Assembly: GCA_025766275.1 (NCBI GenBank)
Contig: JAFKAC010000106.1
Coordinates: 1 to 64,000 of the forward strand
Length of the DNA stretch: 64,000 bases
Source of the DNA: Lactarius indigo
Lineage: Eukaryota > Basidiomycota > Agaricomycetes > Russulales > Russulaceae
Direction: 5' to 3'
Below the pieces are notes generated by a model, which was not told the DNA's origin, searched no databases, and saw nothing but the letters and a program-made list of their open reading frames with translations. Shown piece by piece: positions 11,440 to 23,893 of the stretch (position 1 is its first letter; each line of letters begins with the position of its first letter). The translations under genes were made by a program, and so were the position numbers.

Positions 11440-12560
11440 CTACTTTCGGCCTTCTAAGAGCCACATTCTTCGTTGCGTGGCTCCTATGCGCACAAGTTTA
11501 TGTGCACTGCCAAAGGCCTGATGCAGGGGACTTCGCGAACGCACCTTCTGCATAAGATACACGATCAGACCAGAGAGCTTCGAAATGATAATTGAGGACA
11601 CAGGACTCGAGCAAATGTACTGAAAATGTAAAGCGAGCTGCAGACGCCAATAGTCGTGTTTACAGTGAAGAGCGAGTCGCCAAGACCCAAGAATAAGAAA
11701 GACATGTGAACGAGTCCAGGCACGAATTCCACCACCACAGGCATTTGCCACCCCTCTGCACCTTTAGTAGATACTGGCATGGTCTTGCGCTCTTGAGAGG
11801 GTGTCTATACTACTGAAAGACATGCATATAGTTTCGTACCCATTGCTGGACTAGTGTTTCAAGAAGCGCGGCAGGAAGACTGGTCACCGGGCTAATGAAC
11901 CAGTAAGCGTTGACTTGGACATCAGAGGAACTCGGGCTGAAGGTGGAGGAAGAGAGGACGGAATGAACACATAGGGTGCGATAGAAGACATCTGAGCATG
12001 TAGCGCGACGTTTTGTTGCTGGTAGTACGCCATCTGTTGCGACGGACGCTTGGAAACCTTGGGTTCTGTCGATGATCAAGGAAGTGAGAGGAGCGGAGAA
12101 TAACCCAGCCTGGACGATTTCAGCCCATGCGTCAGCTCGGTGTTCAATCGCAAGAGAAATAGACACATACGAATATGAGTACACCGTTCATATTGTCTTT
12201 CAGGGATTGGATTCGGGCTTCATCGTGGTTCTTTGCTTCCTTGGCATGAAGAGACTATAACGGGTTGGCATTGTTGTCGAAACCTCCGACTATCTGTGGC
12301 ATTTTGGCGGACTGTTGTCGAACAGCGTCACCAGGTCGATCGGTTTCAACTGTTCGTTTATAACCAGTTAGACATTCTGGTATCACTAGAATAAAATGAC
12401 ATACCCACTGGCGTCGGGAAATCTCCGAGTCTCTTCCCAGTTTTGCGTCTGCGAATGAGCGGGCGGGCCAGCCTTATCTTCTGCTTATGCTTTGGGCTTG
12501 GTACTACCTTCGGGTGCGTCCTGAGGGTTCACATCTCGTGCGGACATCATTTCACGAGCG
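11440..12560 (-). pseudogene. DUF6535 pseudogene, different subfamily
   Basis: On the minus strand the general DUF6535 pattern can be read in pieces. The N-terminal part has ARDVNPQDAPEGSTKPKA followed by an in-frame TAA near 12480. Then come DEARIQSLKDNMNGVLIF, a good GTATGT...CCAG intron (about 12110-12170), and AGLFSAPLTSLIIDRTQGFQ. The first membrane segment (YWFISPVTSLPAALLETLVQQW, near 11840-11910) is followed by a frame change, after which GAEGWQMPVVVEFVPGLVHMS and LGLGDSLFTVNTTIG continue at 11640-11765. The rest is missing. This version is of a common Agaricomycete DUF6535 type and is not a recent copy of the neighbours. Confidence 0.8.
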
Positions 12561-13140
12561 CCACCACCTCTAGCTTCTTTCGATTTGTATCAAACTTGAG
12601 GACAGAGACTCAGAGTACGAAAGAAATGGTAAACACACCTGAGACCTCAGGCCGAGGCCGCTGGGCCTCAGGATAAACACCTTGACCTAGAAACGCTATC
12701 TGAATCATCCAAGGTCTTGCAGTTAAGAGGGAAGAAGAACATACACTCGGCGTGTCACGGTCTTCCGTTACTGGTGCTGTGTGCTCACTGCCTTACATCC
12801 TTCTACCAGAGTGTGATAATATACGTTTTTAGGATGCACGCGTTGCCATTATGGGTATGGTATGACTAAGCGACAATGCATATAAAGAACAACTGCAACG
12901 AGAAGAATAGGAGCTCAAGCGCTTACGCTCTAAATCACTGGGTGATGTGTCGATCGATTCCAGTCTTCACCTCGCCCCATAACTTTATAGGTCTACAATG
13001 CGAGATGAATGAGGGCAGGCATTATGGCGCGGATTGAGTAATATACAAGAAAAAGACACATAGGGAAATCGTATGAAGATGAAGTATACAGCCCCACTTT
13101 GTGATCCCACTGTATACATCGTGGAGTTCAAAATACGTCT
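12561..13140. other. Intergenic, nothing recognised
   Basis: No supported gene. The right edge is the 3' flank of the minus-strand gene that ends at 13141. Confidence 0.55.
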
Positions 13141-14955
13141 TCACGTAGTGTAAACAGGGTAAAGGAGGTCGAGGATTTTGTGTACGTTATGTTGTGTCAT
13201 CGTGTGCCCCTGCCAACCACTCGCCACACCCTGATGAACGAGCTCATTCCACAAATCGCGGAATTCATTCTGTAGGTCAAAAGCGGTATCCCTGATATCG
13301 AGCTTTCGGGCCTCTACCAAGGCATTATACCAATCCCCTCCACGCTTAAACTGATCACTGTTATCGATTCGGGAGTCTTTCAAATGTTGGGTGAGATAGA
13401 TGAGGTTGCAGAGTCGTAGGTTATGGCCTTCCCGATATTGGGCATGCTGGGGTTTCAGATAATCTCGAGCGATGCGGGTCCAAGCTTTGTCATCGAGGTG
13501 CGTGCGATTAATAGCGACGGCCACGATGCAATGCGCATAGTCTTTTACCCAAGAATCTGAATGATCCCTGTGCTGAAGGGCGAGGCGGACAAAGTCTGCG
13601 CGTCTGAAGATGTCGGAATCCAGGGTTTGGAGAGCCTTCCAGAAAGTAGATCGAAGGAGTAAGGTGTCCGCGTTTATCGCTTTTGAACAAATTGCGACAC
13701 GGTCCCGCTTTTCGGAGTCGTGGAGCAGATTAGACGACAGGACGTGATCCATGAATGATATTATCGAGCGAGGGAGTGGATCGGAATTGAACCGAGCACG
13801 CGTATCTCCACCCAAACGCACCCTAGTCGAGGCGTAGAATCCGGGGATGCCGGTAAGGAACTGCTCTATATCACTATCGCCATCTAAAAAATCAAAGGTT
13901 GACAAAAGGACGGAAGTGGCGAGGTCAGAAGAACGAGTGTCGGCCAGCTCCTCCACATCCTTCATCGTACCTCTCAGCACCCGCTCATAGTAAAACTGAA
14001 ATGATTTCTGGATGCGAACTGTATCTCCAAGACGTGGCCAACGCGAGGCGACGAAATGATGGAGTTGATGGAGCACGGACATGATGCCCATGGAGATAAC
14101 CCAGAAGAGCGTAGTAAGCGGGGTATAATAGGGGCTGTCGTATGAATACATCGGCGCAAGGCTGATGTATAGATACAAAAGCGAGCTAGTTCCGGCACAA
14201 GCACACACCAACTCTGCCACCAAGTGGTTGATGGTGAACAAAAAAACGATGAATCCGGCAAGGAACAGAAAAACAGAGATGTGGAGGAGGAAGGGTAAGA
14301 GCTCGACCATCCAGCGGAGACGGACTCCCTTCTTTAGTGCTTGTCGCATGAGTTCCCGGATCTGGGCACGTTTCTGTGGGTCATTCCACTTCTGAGTTAT
14401 ACGCAGGTATCGACGCGTCCACTGTTGCAACAGTGTCGCTAGCAGTGCACAAGTGAGACTGATCACAAGGCTGAAGGACCAGAGCGTGTTGACCCAAATA
14501 GCGGACCTAGGTGGCTGGAAGGTAGCTGGATCGTCAGGGAGAGGAATAGATGAGGCATTCGAACCGGCGGTGAGTTGATATATATGGGCAAGATAGAAGG
14601 TTGAGACACTTTGAGGGTCCACCTGGAGATTCTGAAGCGAGCTTCCAAGGAATTGTGCAACCACTGCCGAGAACAGACCAGTCTATGACGTTTAGATGGG
14701 AGGTTAATAATCCAGCCGCAGAAAGGGGAGCTTGATTTCACGAACAAAAACAATGATACCCTCCGCATCGCCTTTCCAGCTCTCGGCCATCTTCTCGTCA
14801 TGCTCCTTTGTCCTTTCATTGTACATAGAAAACAATGGCGCTGAGCTGTCGAAAAGTTTGGGCTCGTTCTGGCGGTCTAGAAGTTCTCATGAGCGCTAGA
14901 TCAGGAGATCCTAGCTCCAGAAAGGAAACCCACCAGCACGAACTCTTTGAGGCAT
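13141..14955 (-). CDS. DUF6535 domain membrane protein (unit 3, minus copy)
   Basis: Exons 14955-14934, 14885-14746 and 14682-13141 on the minus strand, introns 48 and 63 bp, about 567 residues. It is the close paralog of the gene at 2743-4564, with the same three exons and phases. Seen in order: a short start (MPQRVRAELLD), SAPLFSMYNERTKEHD, KMAESWKGDAEGIIVF, TGLFSAVVAQFLG, then membrane segments at LVISLTCALLATLL and LLPFLLHISVFLFLAGFIVFL, and the soluble region with GIPGFY and DSWVKDYAHCIVAVA. The second intron uses a GTTCGT donor. Function unknown; membrane location is inferred from the hydrophobic segments. Confidence 0.85.
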
Positions 14956-15400
14956 TGTAAGGGGGATCCTGAGGGGGTAAACCAAGGCGAATGTGTGGGA
15001 GATCTAAAGGTGACAGTGACGGGGTCTTGTTTACATAAATAGCTCTTCGAGTTTTCTCTGTCCGAATGTGTGAACAGGTCCTCTTCAGTGTCAATGTGTC
15101 GACAGTGCGTCAACTGTTACTATAACTGGGTTCTTCGATTCTTCTGGAAAGCAGGTGGCTTGCATTACGAGAAGGCGTGACTGATCTTAGCTACCTCGAT
15201 TACCGCTGTCTTTAGCCATCCAAGGCAAGCATTGAATTAACTTTGTAGAACACCTGATCTGCCAGCCTCTCTAGTCCACAGAACACGCAGTAGCCAGCTG
15301 TGGTTTCTCTAGTGGCTCGACACACCAGCACGCATCGATATCCCTTCCAGACTTCCACTCCTGAGTCCTCCCCACCCTGAAACATTCCTGTCCTTACGGC
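14956..15400. promoter_or_regulatory. Divergent promoter region between unit 3 genes
   Basis: Counterpart of 4565-4980. Shared blocks include TTCGATTCTTCTGGAAAGC (15133-15151), GGCTCGACACACCAGCACGC and the ACGGCATGGTTC start context of the small gene. It separates the minus-strand DUF6535 start from the plus-strand small gene. Confidence 0.45.
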
Positions 15401-15864
15401 ATGGTTCAACTCTCCGAGCGCGATAAAAAAGTCGTGAGGAGGTGGTGGAAAAGTGCCAAAAATTCCATTTACGATGAGGGGTCCGACAATGGTTTCACTC
15501 TCGATAATTACAATCCTTCTTTAACACCATCCAATCTTCCCGGGACGTATAGAAGCTTCGAGGAAATACTGAAGGCAATGACAAACCCGATTGTAAGATG
15601 TTCTCTTCCTTTCTTTGGGTCCTTCCTGTTCAGTGGTTATGACAGTCAGCGAGGGCCAAATCCAACCGTGACGGGTCTTTAGTCGAGCTCATAGTATCGC
15701 AGACTGGGGCAAAGATTGCAGGGGTCGAGGCGCCGACATATATCCAAGTGAATAACTGTGGGCCTTATACGATCGCAGTCATCCCGGTCGTACCTCAGCG
15801 AAGGGGTTGGTTGAGGCATCTAGTTACACGAGTTACACACATAATGACCCGACGTGCTCCCTAA
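15401..15864 (+). CDS. Small two-exon protein of unknown family (unit 3)
   Basis: Exon 1 is 15401-15592 and exon 2 is 15646-15864, intron 53 bp, 136 residues. It is the paralog of 4981-5389, with the intron after the same Ile codon and the same start context. Shared features are RRWWKSAKNSI, NGFTLDNY, SNLPG, SFEEIL, then SARAKS and VEL after the splice, and a YTIAV block. The two C-terminal ends differ, this one ending in a basic stretch (HIMTRRAP). A block resembling NSALTLFDV in the other copy lies further on (15990-16025) outside the open frame. Keeping the frame and splice sites in both copies argues for a real gene; the function cannot be told. Confidence 0.52.
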
Positions 15865-16610
15865 TTGTCATCATCTAGCGTCTAGTGTGCGAACGGGATC
15901 CATGAGGCACGGGCCAGCTATTTCTTCGTCAGACGGTTATCTACTCTGTACAGTAATGCAACAAGTATGGCACAAATTAAACCTTGATGTGCCGACTAAC
16001 TCCGCGCTGACACTTTTTGATGTAGCGGTACTCCTAGAACCCGACTGTGAATGTACACGATATGGTCGACTCCCTGATAATCCACAAATATGGGCGCTTA
16101 ATATTCGCTTAATGCCCAATGTCAGCTGAATTCGGAGATTTGTCATGTATTCAGGCGGACTTTTCCATACCCAGCACCGCACATTGCTATACATACAATG
16201 CAATGGCTATGTCGAGCCCACGGGTCTGGAATCGTTTTTCCTACACTACGAAACAAGCCGGGCTGTAACCCATGGCTGGATCCAATATATATATATATAT
16301 CCCATAAGCTCCGACCTATCTCGATTCTCGAGAGGGAGTCAACTGTAGTACGTAGTGCGTGGAGTTATCGAAGCATGCACTGTCAAAGTGCCAGAAAATT
16401 CGGTGCATTCCATTTGCGAATCAAATTGAGCCGGTGTCGTATGGTTGCAGCGCCCAAATGGAAGGTGCCAATTGAAAGCAATGACAGCATATATGGAACT
16501 GAGACTCAGTACTCAGTACCAAAGCCGGTCTCTGCTCTCTGTCTGCCCATCACGGCGCTCCAGCTCCCAGTCCCTGTTCAAGATCACTTGTTACTCATAC
16601 GTTCCCTACA
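15865..16610. other. Spacer between small gene and DUF6535 gene of unit 3
   Basis: About 750 bp against 314 bp in unit 2. It holds the decayed 3' part of the small gene (about 15950-16030), an (AT)n run at 16287-16301 and otherwise no recognised gene. Confidence 0.5.
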
Positions 16611-18806
16611 ATGTCTGCCAAAACATCGATCGACGCCTATATCGACGTCCTACCCCGAATCCCCGAACATAGTACTGAAGCCCAAGCTCAAAGTGTTCAC
16701 GACCCAGTCTCTATACACACAGACCCAGAAGAAGGCAATCCAATGTGTAAGGCATCTTTTGCTGGCACTTGGAGAAACTTGCTTACGAATGGGCTCGGGT
16801 TACGGTTGACTCTAATTCAGATAATCTCCCTTCTCCGACTGTAGATCCACCAGCTCAAGTTATCTCTGCGGCCACCTTGATTGATGAATCGGACCCGTTG
16901 TTTTCCATGTACAATGAAGTGAGAGGAGAACATGATCGCAAGTTGGCCGAGAATTGGAGAAGTGATGCGGACTGTGCTGTCATTGTTGTGCGTCGCCACT
17001 TTTCTCTTCCTCTCAGTTATCGTTGTGCTTAGTCACTACCCACTGTAGAATGGTCTATTTTCAGTCATGGTTGCCATTCTACTCGGGAGGCCATACCAGG
17101 ACTTGAGGCTCAATTCGCAGGATGTCTCGGCCTTTTATCTTTCTCAGATTTATCAGCTATCGGCTGGCCAAAATACCACGGCCCCACTTCCCTTTAAGGT
17201 TTCAGACCCATCCACATTCTCACCATCCCCATCCTCTGTCCGGTCCAGTGCCTTGTGGTCTCTGAGCCTAGTCATCAGCCTCGCTTGTACAGTGGTTGCA
17301 ACGCTGCTACGACAATGGGCTCGACGATACCTCCACATCACTCAAGAACCACGTGGTCCACGTAATCGCGCACGGATTCGTGAACTCGTAGCGCAGGGAG
17401 TTGAGAGGGAGCAACTCCAGCGCATGTCCTTGGTCTTGCCCGGGCTCTTCCACCTCTCGGTCTTGTTGTTCCTGTCTGGATTTATACATTCTTCCAACAA
17501 CAGCACCGTTGACTCGGTCATTCTCGTGATCGCTTGCATTTGCGTAGGACTTTATTGCCTCGCCAGCGTCATCACATTATCTCCTTTTGGCAATATATCA
17601 TACACTCCACTCTCTTCCTTTGCTTGGTTTTCCTGGTCTCGCATTGTTTGGTTGACGTTCAAACTACTTTATAATTCCTCTAAAAGGCTACCCTTTATCG
17701 GGTATCGCACCAAGCATCGCCTTTGGGAAGTGGCCCGAGCACGTCTCAGCTGGACACTCAGGGATACGGTGGTGAACATGGTGGACCTAGTTCGCAAGCG
17801 CTCTCCATCCCTCGATACATCGGTGGTCTCGCGGGTATTTAATTCACTGGATGGGCACGAGGATATGGAGCAGTTTTTGGCCGCCATTCCAGGCTTCTAC
17901 AATTCAAGCCAGGTGAAGAAGGACGTCTCAGTCCTTGAGGAGCTGAACGACAAGAAACTTGCACCTGCAATTGTGTCGTTCATGGACCGCTCCCTCTCAT
18001 CAAATCTGCTTACCAAACCCAAAAAACAGCGGCGAGTCACGATTTGTTTGCAAGCAATGAACGCGGACCCATTGCTTCTTCGATGTACCTTCTCACGGAC
18101 TCTCCAAATCCTCAATTCCCACATCTTCAGACATCCTGACTTTGTTCGCCTCGCCCTAGATCAACTGCACAAGGACGATTCAGATCCTTGGGTAAAGGAT
18201 TACGCGCAATGCATATTGGCCGTCGCTATCAACCGCACACGCCTTGACGACAAGGCTTGGATCGACATCGCTGAGCGCTATGTGAAGCCACAACATACCC
18301 AATATTGGCGGGAAGGCCATAACCTACGACTCTGTAGCCTCATCTATCTCACCCGACAGTTGAAAGACTCCCGACTAGAGAACAGCAACCAATTCAAAGA
18401 GGGGGGCGTTTGGCATAACGTTTTGGCGGAGGCTCTCAAGTTCGAGATTACGAATACCGCGCCTGACCTCCAGCTCGAGTTCCGCGCCTTGTTGGATGAG
18501 CTCCGCTCTATGACTTTGGGCGGGGAGCAGCGATCCGAAATGACGCGATCGAATGCAGAACTCGTCCTCTCCAGTATACGCACTGCTTTCGTCCCGCTGC
18601 GTGAAGGTGCGGCAGTTTCCGCAGTCGCTTTCTCTTCGCCCATGGACGACCAAGGTCCCGTGCTTCAGTGGTTGGTTTCATACCCTCGTCATGATCATGG
18701 GGATTTTGACATAAGACACCCTCTCCATCCTCTTGAGATTTCTGTGGCCCCGACCCCGCTCTCGGTCCAGTACAGTGAAACCCTAATCTCGGATTCACCT
18801 GTCTGA
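16611..18806 (+). CDS. DUF6535 domain membrane protein (unit 3, plus copy)
   Basis: Exons 16611-16746, 16821-16987 and 17049-18806, introns 74 and 61 bp, about 686 residues. It is the paralog of 5704-8142. Seen: DAYIDV and DPEEGNP in exon 1, SDPLFSMYNEVRGEHD and KLAENWRSDAD in exon 2, NGLFSVMVAILL in exon 3, then LWSLSLVISLACTVVATLL and LFHLSVLLFLSGFI membrane segments, AAIPGFY and DPWVKDYAQCILAVA. The intron 1 acceptor used in unit 2 (CCTAG) is lost here; an acceptor about 15 bases further on (TTCAG, 16816-16820) restores frame. The Pro-rich tail of unit 2 is cut by a stop at 18806, although sequence like its tail continues untranslated to about 19070. Confidence 0.82.
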
Positions 18807-21191
18807 CGCGGGTTTCTCACGGGATCATTTCGTAGAGCTTATCGTTTCCATTGCCACGTTCCCCGTCCAACGTCCCCGAGACCGATTACCCAGATACTGT
18901 ACCCGAGGCTAATTTCTTTTTTGTTCCAATACATTTGAGTGCGCCTTAGGGTACATGGCCCTATGTAGCACTAGCCCAAGGGGCCAGGGCACTCATGTAC
19001 ACGAGCTACGACTAAATGCACCCATCATTACTAAATGGTAACATTGCTCTGTTTCGATTGCTACGTCTCCCCAAACTTCCAATGTACCTTGTTGCTAATA
19101 CCACTACGAAGTTGTTCCCTCACATGCATATGATGAATAGACCCTAGCGCTATTAGTGATCGGTCCGTTCGGAGGTTGTATTCATTAAGTAGCTGGATGT
19201 CCTGTGCTCTTACTCACGCTGCACGTGCTCGCTCTGGTCATATCATCGTTGGCCGCTCCCTTGCTTCTCCCACTCCTGAGCAAACTCATCCCTGGCTTTT
19301 TAAACTCACCTGGAATGAAGTCCGCGAACCTCCTAAAACAATAGCGGTACAGTTGCAGACAAGCGGTCATCAAACCGGATATCTCAGCAACAACGGTCCC
19401 TGTTCGTTCAACGACTCATTCTTAGTATCACACGAAAACAATCAATTTGTGTATGTTTGTATGGTGTCCCTGGTCCTCTGAACGAGTTATCGTAACGTGT
19501 CCCTACGACGGCGAACTGCCAATTCACCCCGGGCCCTATGGGCCCTATGGCCAGGTTCGCACGACCCACACTGAGTTGACCACGTGTCAGCCCGCTGGGT
19601 TTTTTTTGCCAGGTCAATTGAACGTTTGAACGTCTGATGCTAAGTCAACCTTAAGTAAATACCGTCTGAGAGTCCTGCTTCTCGACTGGCACGCGAATGG
19701 GCCTAAATTAGGGTTGCACGGACCTTGGGATCTGGCTTGGTACACCAAATACCGAACCTCAAACACGGTCAGCAAGACGGTCAGGGACATTTGGCAGTGT
19801 AGGCTTTTTAAAACAAAATAATGAAATTGTGTATGTGTATGTTTGTCATTGGCAGAGAATTTCGACCTGCTATAAGACGTCACACAAAGCAAAGTGATAT
19901 TGTATTGATTCCTAATGGTTTCCAGAGCTTTCCGGCACTTTGCCATGTCCCTAAAAATCGAACATCAAATTTAATGACTTTGCTTGTTCGCAAATGTACC
20001 ATGCTCAAGTAGCCATGTACTCGAATCGATCCCAGACCTTTTCTTTCACAAGTCTCCAAACCTGGTAACTACTCACCACCAGGTGCTTGCGATGGTCTGA
20101 GTACGACTGGCTAGATACGGCGAGGGTCTCAGGAATTGATTCCAGATGCAGACAGAACCCACACAAAGAAAAAGCTGAGCCGGGCCCGATCAGTAGATTT
20201 GCGTCCCACCCGACGTTTGCGTTAACCGAGGCCCATCCTTTGACGATGATGACGCCAAAACACGTCCATTACATGAGACAGCAATCTGTTGGCGACGTAG
20301 ACGACCGGTGAGTGTATTTCACTCGACACGAGGGTAGCGATGTTCGCGAGATCTATGAAGTGTCTTGTTGGCTAAGCCAGATCAGTACTTGTTCGTTTGC
20401 CTACTGTCGGCGATATTCGTAGAAGATGTCAGGGATTTGTCGCGAAACCGGAGTGAGTTCGACACTTGGACCAGGACATTAGCCATTAGGACCATGACCA
20501 AAGTAGAATGTAATATACATATTTCAAAATTCCGGTAGTTTAGCCTCACATGAACCAAATTGTACATCCGAGCACAATCGATGCAACGCGCCAAGATACC
20601 AAGGCGAGCTTAAGCAGAAAGAAGTTTCGAAGTGGAACATCGATGTCAGACGCACCCGTGGGACGGCAGACGGGTACGGAGGAATGCGGAAGTTCCCGTT
20701 GGGGATGTCCAGGCTTTCTACCACCGGCTCAGTCGAAATGCGATTATACTGTATCTGTGTCGGAGTATTGAGCGGGTCTATCGGCACAGACGAAATTACT
20801 TGCGCTATAGAGAGGGGATCAACGGCTCGAATGAGCAGCGAGATTGATTTGATTGTGATGATATGTTAATGTTACCGAGGAAGGGAGTGCCTGCAGGCAA
20901 AGCGGAGGCAAACACGTTGCCGAGGCCATCGATCTCTTGAGTGTACACAGTCGGGAATTAAATTTGTGGGGAGCAGAGACAAAAACACGGGGGAATTTAG
21001 TTGGCTGAGCGTATGAAGGGAGAAAGACTAAGGAGGACTGAGTCAGAGAGCCGATGAGCGTTTGGTGCACAGTGGCTTAGTAAGGTGGATTAGGCCAGTT
21101 GTCAACTCATCTTTCTCTCACCTTGTCCACCATCTCCTCATCCCCACCACAACGACGCGGCCAAACTCTCCCTCCCTTCGCACCTAATATC
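18807..21191. other. Long gene-poor stretch
   Basis: The first 350 bases are the untranslated remains of the DUF6535 tail and its conserved 3' flank (near 19100-19160). From there to the bZIP start only short open frames occur, none with recognisable domains. Sequence upstream of 21192 is probably the bZIP promoter and leader. Confidence 0.55.
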
Positions 21192-23110
21192 ATGTTGGTA
21201 GATAACGTTTTACACCACCATTCACCGCCACCCAATCCTAGTGACCTATCCGACTTTGTTAACCTGGACCTCTTCACTTCCCAAGGCTCTGCAACCTCCG
21301 ACTCTCGTGATCCATCCCCGTCGGTGTCCACTCCTCTGTTTTCCCCTCTACCTGTCATATCCGAACCAAATCCCTCCGACTGGTTCAACTTCTCTCTCGA
21401 TGATGACCCTGTCAAGCCTGACCCACCCGTTCCACCACCAGTAACAGCCGTCCCTTGGGACTTCCTCTCCTTTCCAAACGACGGCACTGATTCTGGAGGC
21501 GCGAATGCGAGCGGCGGCCTTCCCCCAACCTTTGCCATTGATCCGCAGCTCATGTCAAGCCCAGTGCCCTCAAAACCACCACAAGACTTTGATGAGATGA
21601 AGGACAAGGTCGAGGAAAGGCATGAGGAGGAGGATGAGGAAGAGGCAGTTGTCACGTCTCCTACCATCAAGGTTGGTGGCAAAGGGAAATCTAGGAAGGG
21701 CACCGTCCAGTCCGGCGGCGTTCAGAAGAAAGCGACCATATCGGCGGTCGTAAGGGATAAAGATGACCCAAGGGAAGATGGCGATGATTGGCGCCCCTCC
21801 CCCGAAGAATACAAGAAGATGTCTAGTAAAGAAAAGCGTCAGCTCCGCAACAAGATCAGTGCTCGTAACTTCCGCGTGCGACGCAAGGGTAAGATAATCA
21901 TTTTTGTATGCTTACCCGTAACTTACTCTGCCGTATCAGAGTATATAACGACCTTAGAGGGGGATATTGCAGAACGGGACCGCCTCATCGACGCCATCCG
22001 CAGCGAGCTGGGTTCGAGTCAGTCAGAGAACGCTGCGCTGAGGCAGGAAATCAGCACACTCAAGAAAGCCCTCCTTGCCTCCGCCGACCGGGCCGAGTCT
22101 CCTGTACTGCCACCACCGGGTCCTATCCCCGCACTACCCCCTGCCGTCCGCGCCAGTGCAAGTTCCGCGCTTGTCACTCCGAACACCCAAAAGGATCTCC
22201 CCTCGTCATCTCGTCTTGCTGCCTCGCCGTCCAATGCATTTTGGGGAGGAAGCACCGCCTTTGGTGGCATCACACCCGTACACACGACACTCATCCCAGA
22301 GAACATTATTCATCCTCTTGCGAGTGTTAAGTCGTTGGCCGGGGACGCACGCAGTCCTAAACCCCAGGAGAATATCAACCCATCACTCAACTCCGGGAAT
22401 ACTCCCTTCTTTGCCAAGCTTTCCAAGATTGGCCCATTCGACTCGTTTGCCGAAGCCAGTCCATTCACAATGAAGGCGCTCGATGCGTATGTCTCATCTT
22501 CGTTTATCACGAGACATTATATTAACCGCCGTCTAGGTACTGGATGCACCTTTGGTCTCGCTTGGCTCAGATTCAACCGACTCAATCCCAGCCACAGCCA
22601 CCTTTTGTCAATGGCTCGACTACTGGTCTCCGCCCACATCATATCACAAATCCCATTCCCTCCTCCTCGTCATCTCTTTCTGCTCTCCTTAGCGGGAAGC
22701 ATACTTCCGCCTATCCGACATCACCCACATCACTGCCCATTGGTTCTGTGGATGCCTCATTCCCCTCGAAGGAAACGTTTACGCCACATCAGGCCCTACT
22801 CGCCACGATGGTCTCACAGACTCTACTTCAGCGACTCGGTAGTGCTTTCTGGCAAGCTATTGCAAGGGACTCATCGGGTGAAACAACCCCCTCCACATTG
22901 GATGCAGACAAGATCCGGCGCGTCCTCGAAGGGAAGGCAGTTGTTAAGATCGTCGACGTTGAACCAGAAGAGATGGTGGGCGCTATACCTGCCCGCGCAT
23001 CCATCCCAACCCTTTCTGACGGCTTGGAGACGCGGGAGTGCACGAAAGATTCCGGTCTCACTACCGCATTGGAGGACAGCATGCGGGTGCTGAGTTTGGG
23101 AAAGAAGTGA
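21192..23110 (+). CDS. bZIP transcription factor
   Basis: Exons 21192-21888, 21940-22486 and 22537-23110, introns 51 and 50 bp, 605 residues. The basic region spans the first intron: after a lysine-rich approach (SSKEKRQLRNK) comes ISARNFRVRRKEYI, the N-x3-A-R-x4-R-R-K pattern of a bZIP basic region. The zipper follows with LEGDIAERDRLIDAI and regularly spaced Leu to about residue 285. The N-terminal part is Pro/Ser/Asp-rich with an acidic run (HEEEDEEEAVV), as in activation domains, and the C-terminal part is low-complexity until a conserved-looking end. It should act in the nucleus as a dimeric DNA-binding regulator; the targets cannot be inferred. Sequence type is closest to the ATF/CREB-like bZIPs common in Agaricomycetes. 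Confidence 0.9.
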
Positions 23111-23789
23111 TTACCGTTCAAGTTGTGTCCGTCTCGTCGTCATCATGATACTCTGCCAGCTCTGTACCTCATCAACATTAGCATTCGCATCACTTCATTG
23201 TCGTTCCATCGTACGCAGAGCTTTTCTTTCATCTCGCGTGTCACCTTGCCTTACCCCGAGCTTGTTATGCCCGCTCTGTCCTACATAGCAAACAACGAAT
23301 TCATATCTAATATTCGCGTAGTTGTAGCTGGCCGAAATTTTCTTGGGCTATTGTTTAGTTTTCATTCAACTGTACTCTCTTATGACTGTAAAGGTCTTTT
23401 ACAATTCATGGTGCAACCGCTCATTAGACGTTGTCGCTCGGCTGTCTTGTACCTGGGGCCACGTTCGTTCGTCCGCGTGACAGACCTGTTCGATTCACAT
23501 AGGTAGCTCGTTCTTCGAATTCTGGATTTCCACTCAGGGTCGTCTATTCATGGGAATCTATGTACCAGAAGGAATTTCCTCGTACGTTCGCACGAGAAGG
23601 AAATGGGCGCAATTCGAGCGAATGAGTGAATGTCGGTCAATCCGCGGGTCCGTTTGCAGTCATAGATGGCAGATCTAGCGCACTGGGGACGGACGCATTC
23701 GAAATCGGGGCCAGTCTGTCTTACATTCCGTCGTCGCATGATCACTTGGGCAATCGATGATTGGCGCTCGCCTTAGCGTGTTTTCTACG
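23111..23789. other. Intergenic, nothing recognised
   Basis: 3' flank of the bZIP gene and upstream region of the next gene. No supported gene. Confidence 0.55.
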
Positions 23790-23797
23790 TATTTAAA
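23790..23797 (+). promoter_or_regulatory. TATA-like element of the Kre9-like gene
   Basis: TATTTAAA lies about 100 bases before the ATG at 23894 and is followed by a long C/T-rich leader, as at the second gene of this family (TATA-like TTTATAA at 42232). Confidence 0.45.
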
Positions 23798-23893
23798 GAA
23801 GGCGCCCAGTCTTCTCCTTGCTCCCTATCTCCCCCGACCACCACCACCAACCCTTCCTCCCTTCCACTGACCGTCTCCGACTTGCTTGCACCT

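Noticed and set aside
21107..21703. Minus-strand open frame of 198 codons opposite the bZIP exon
   Set aside because: It lies opposite a clear coding exon and its Ser/Gly runs come from that exon's codon use.
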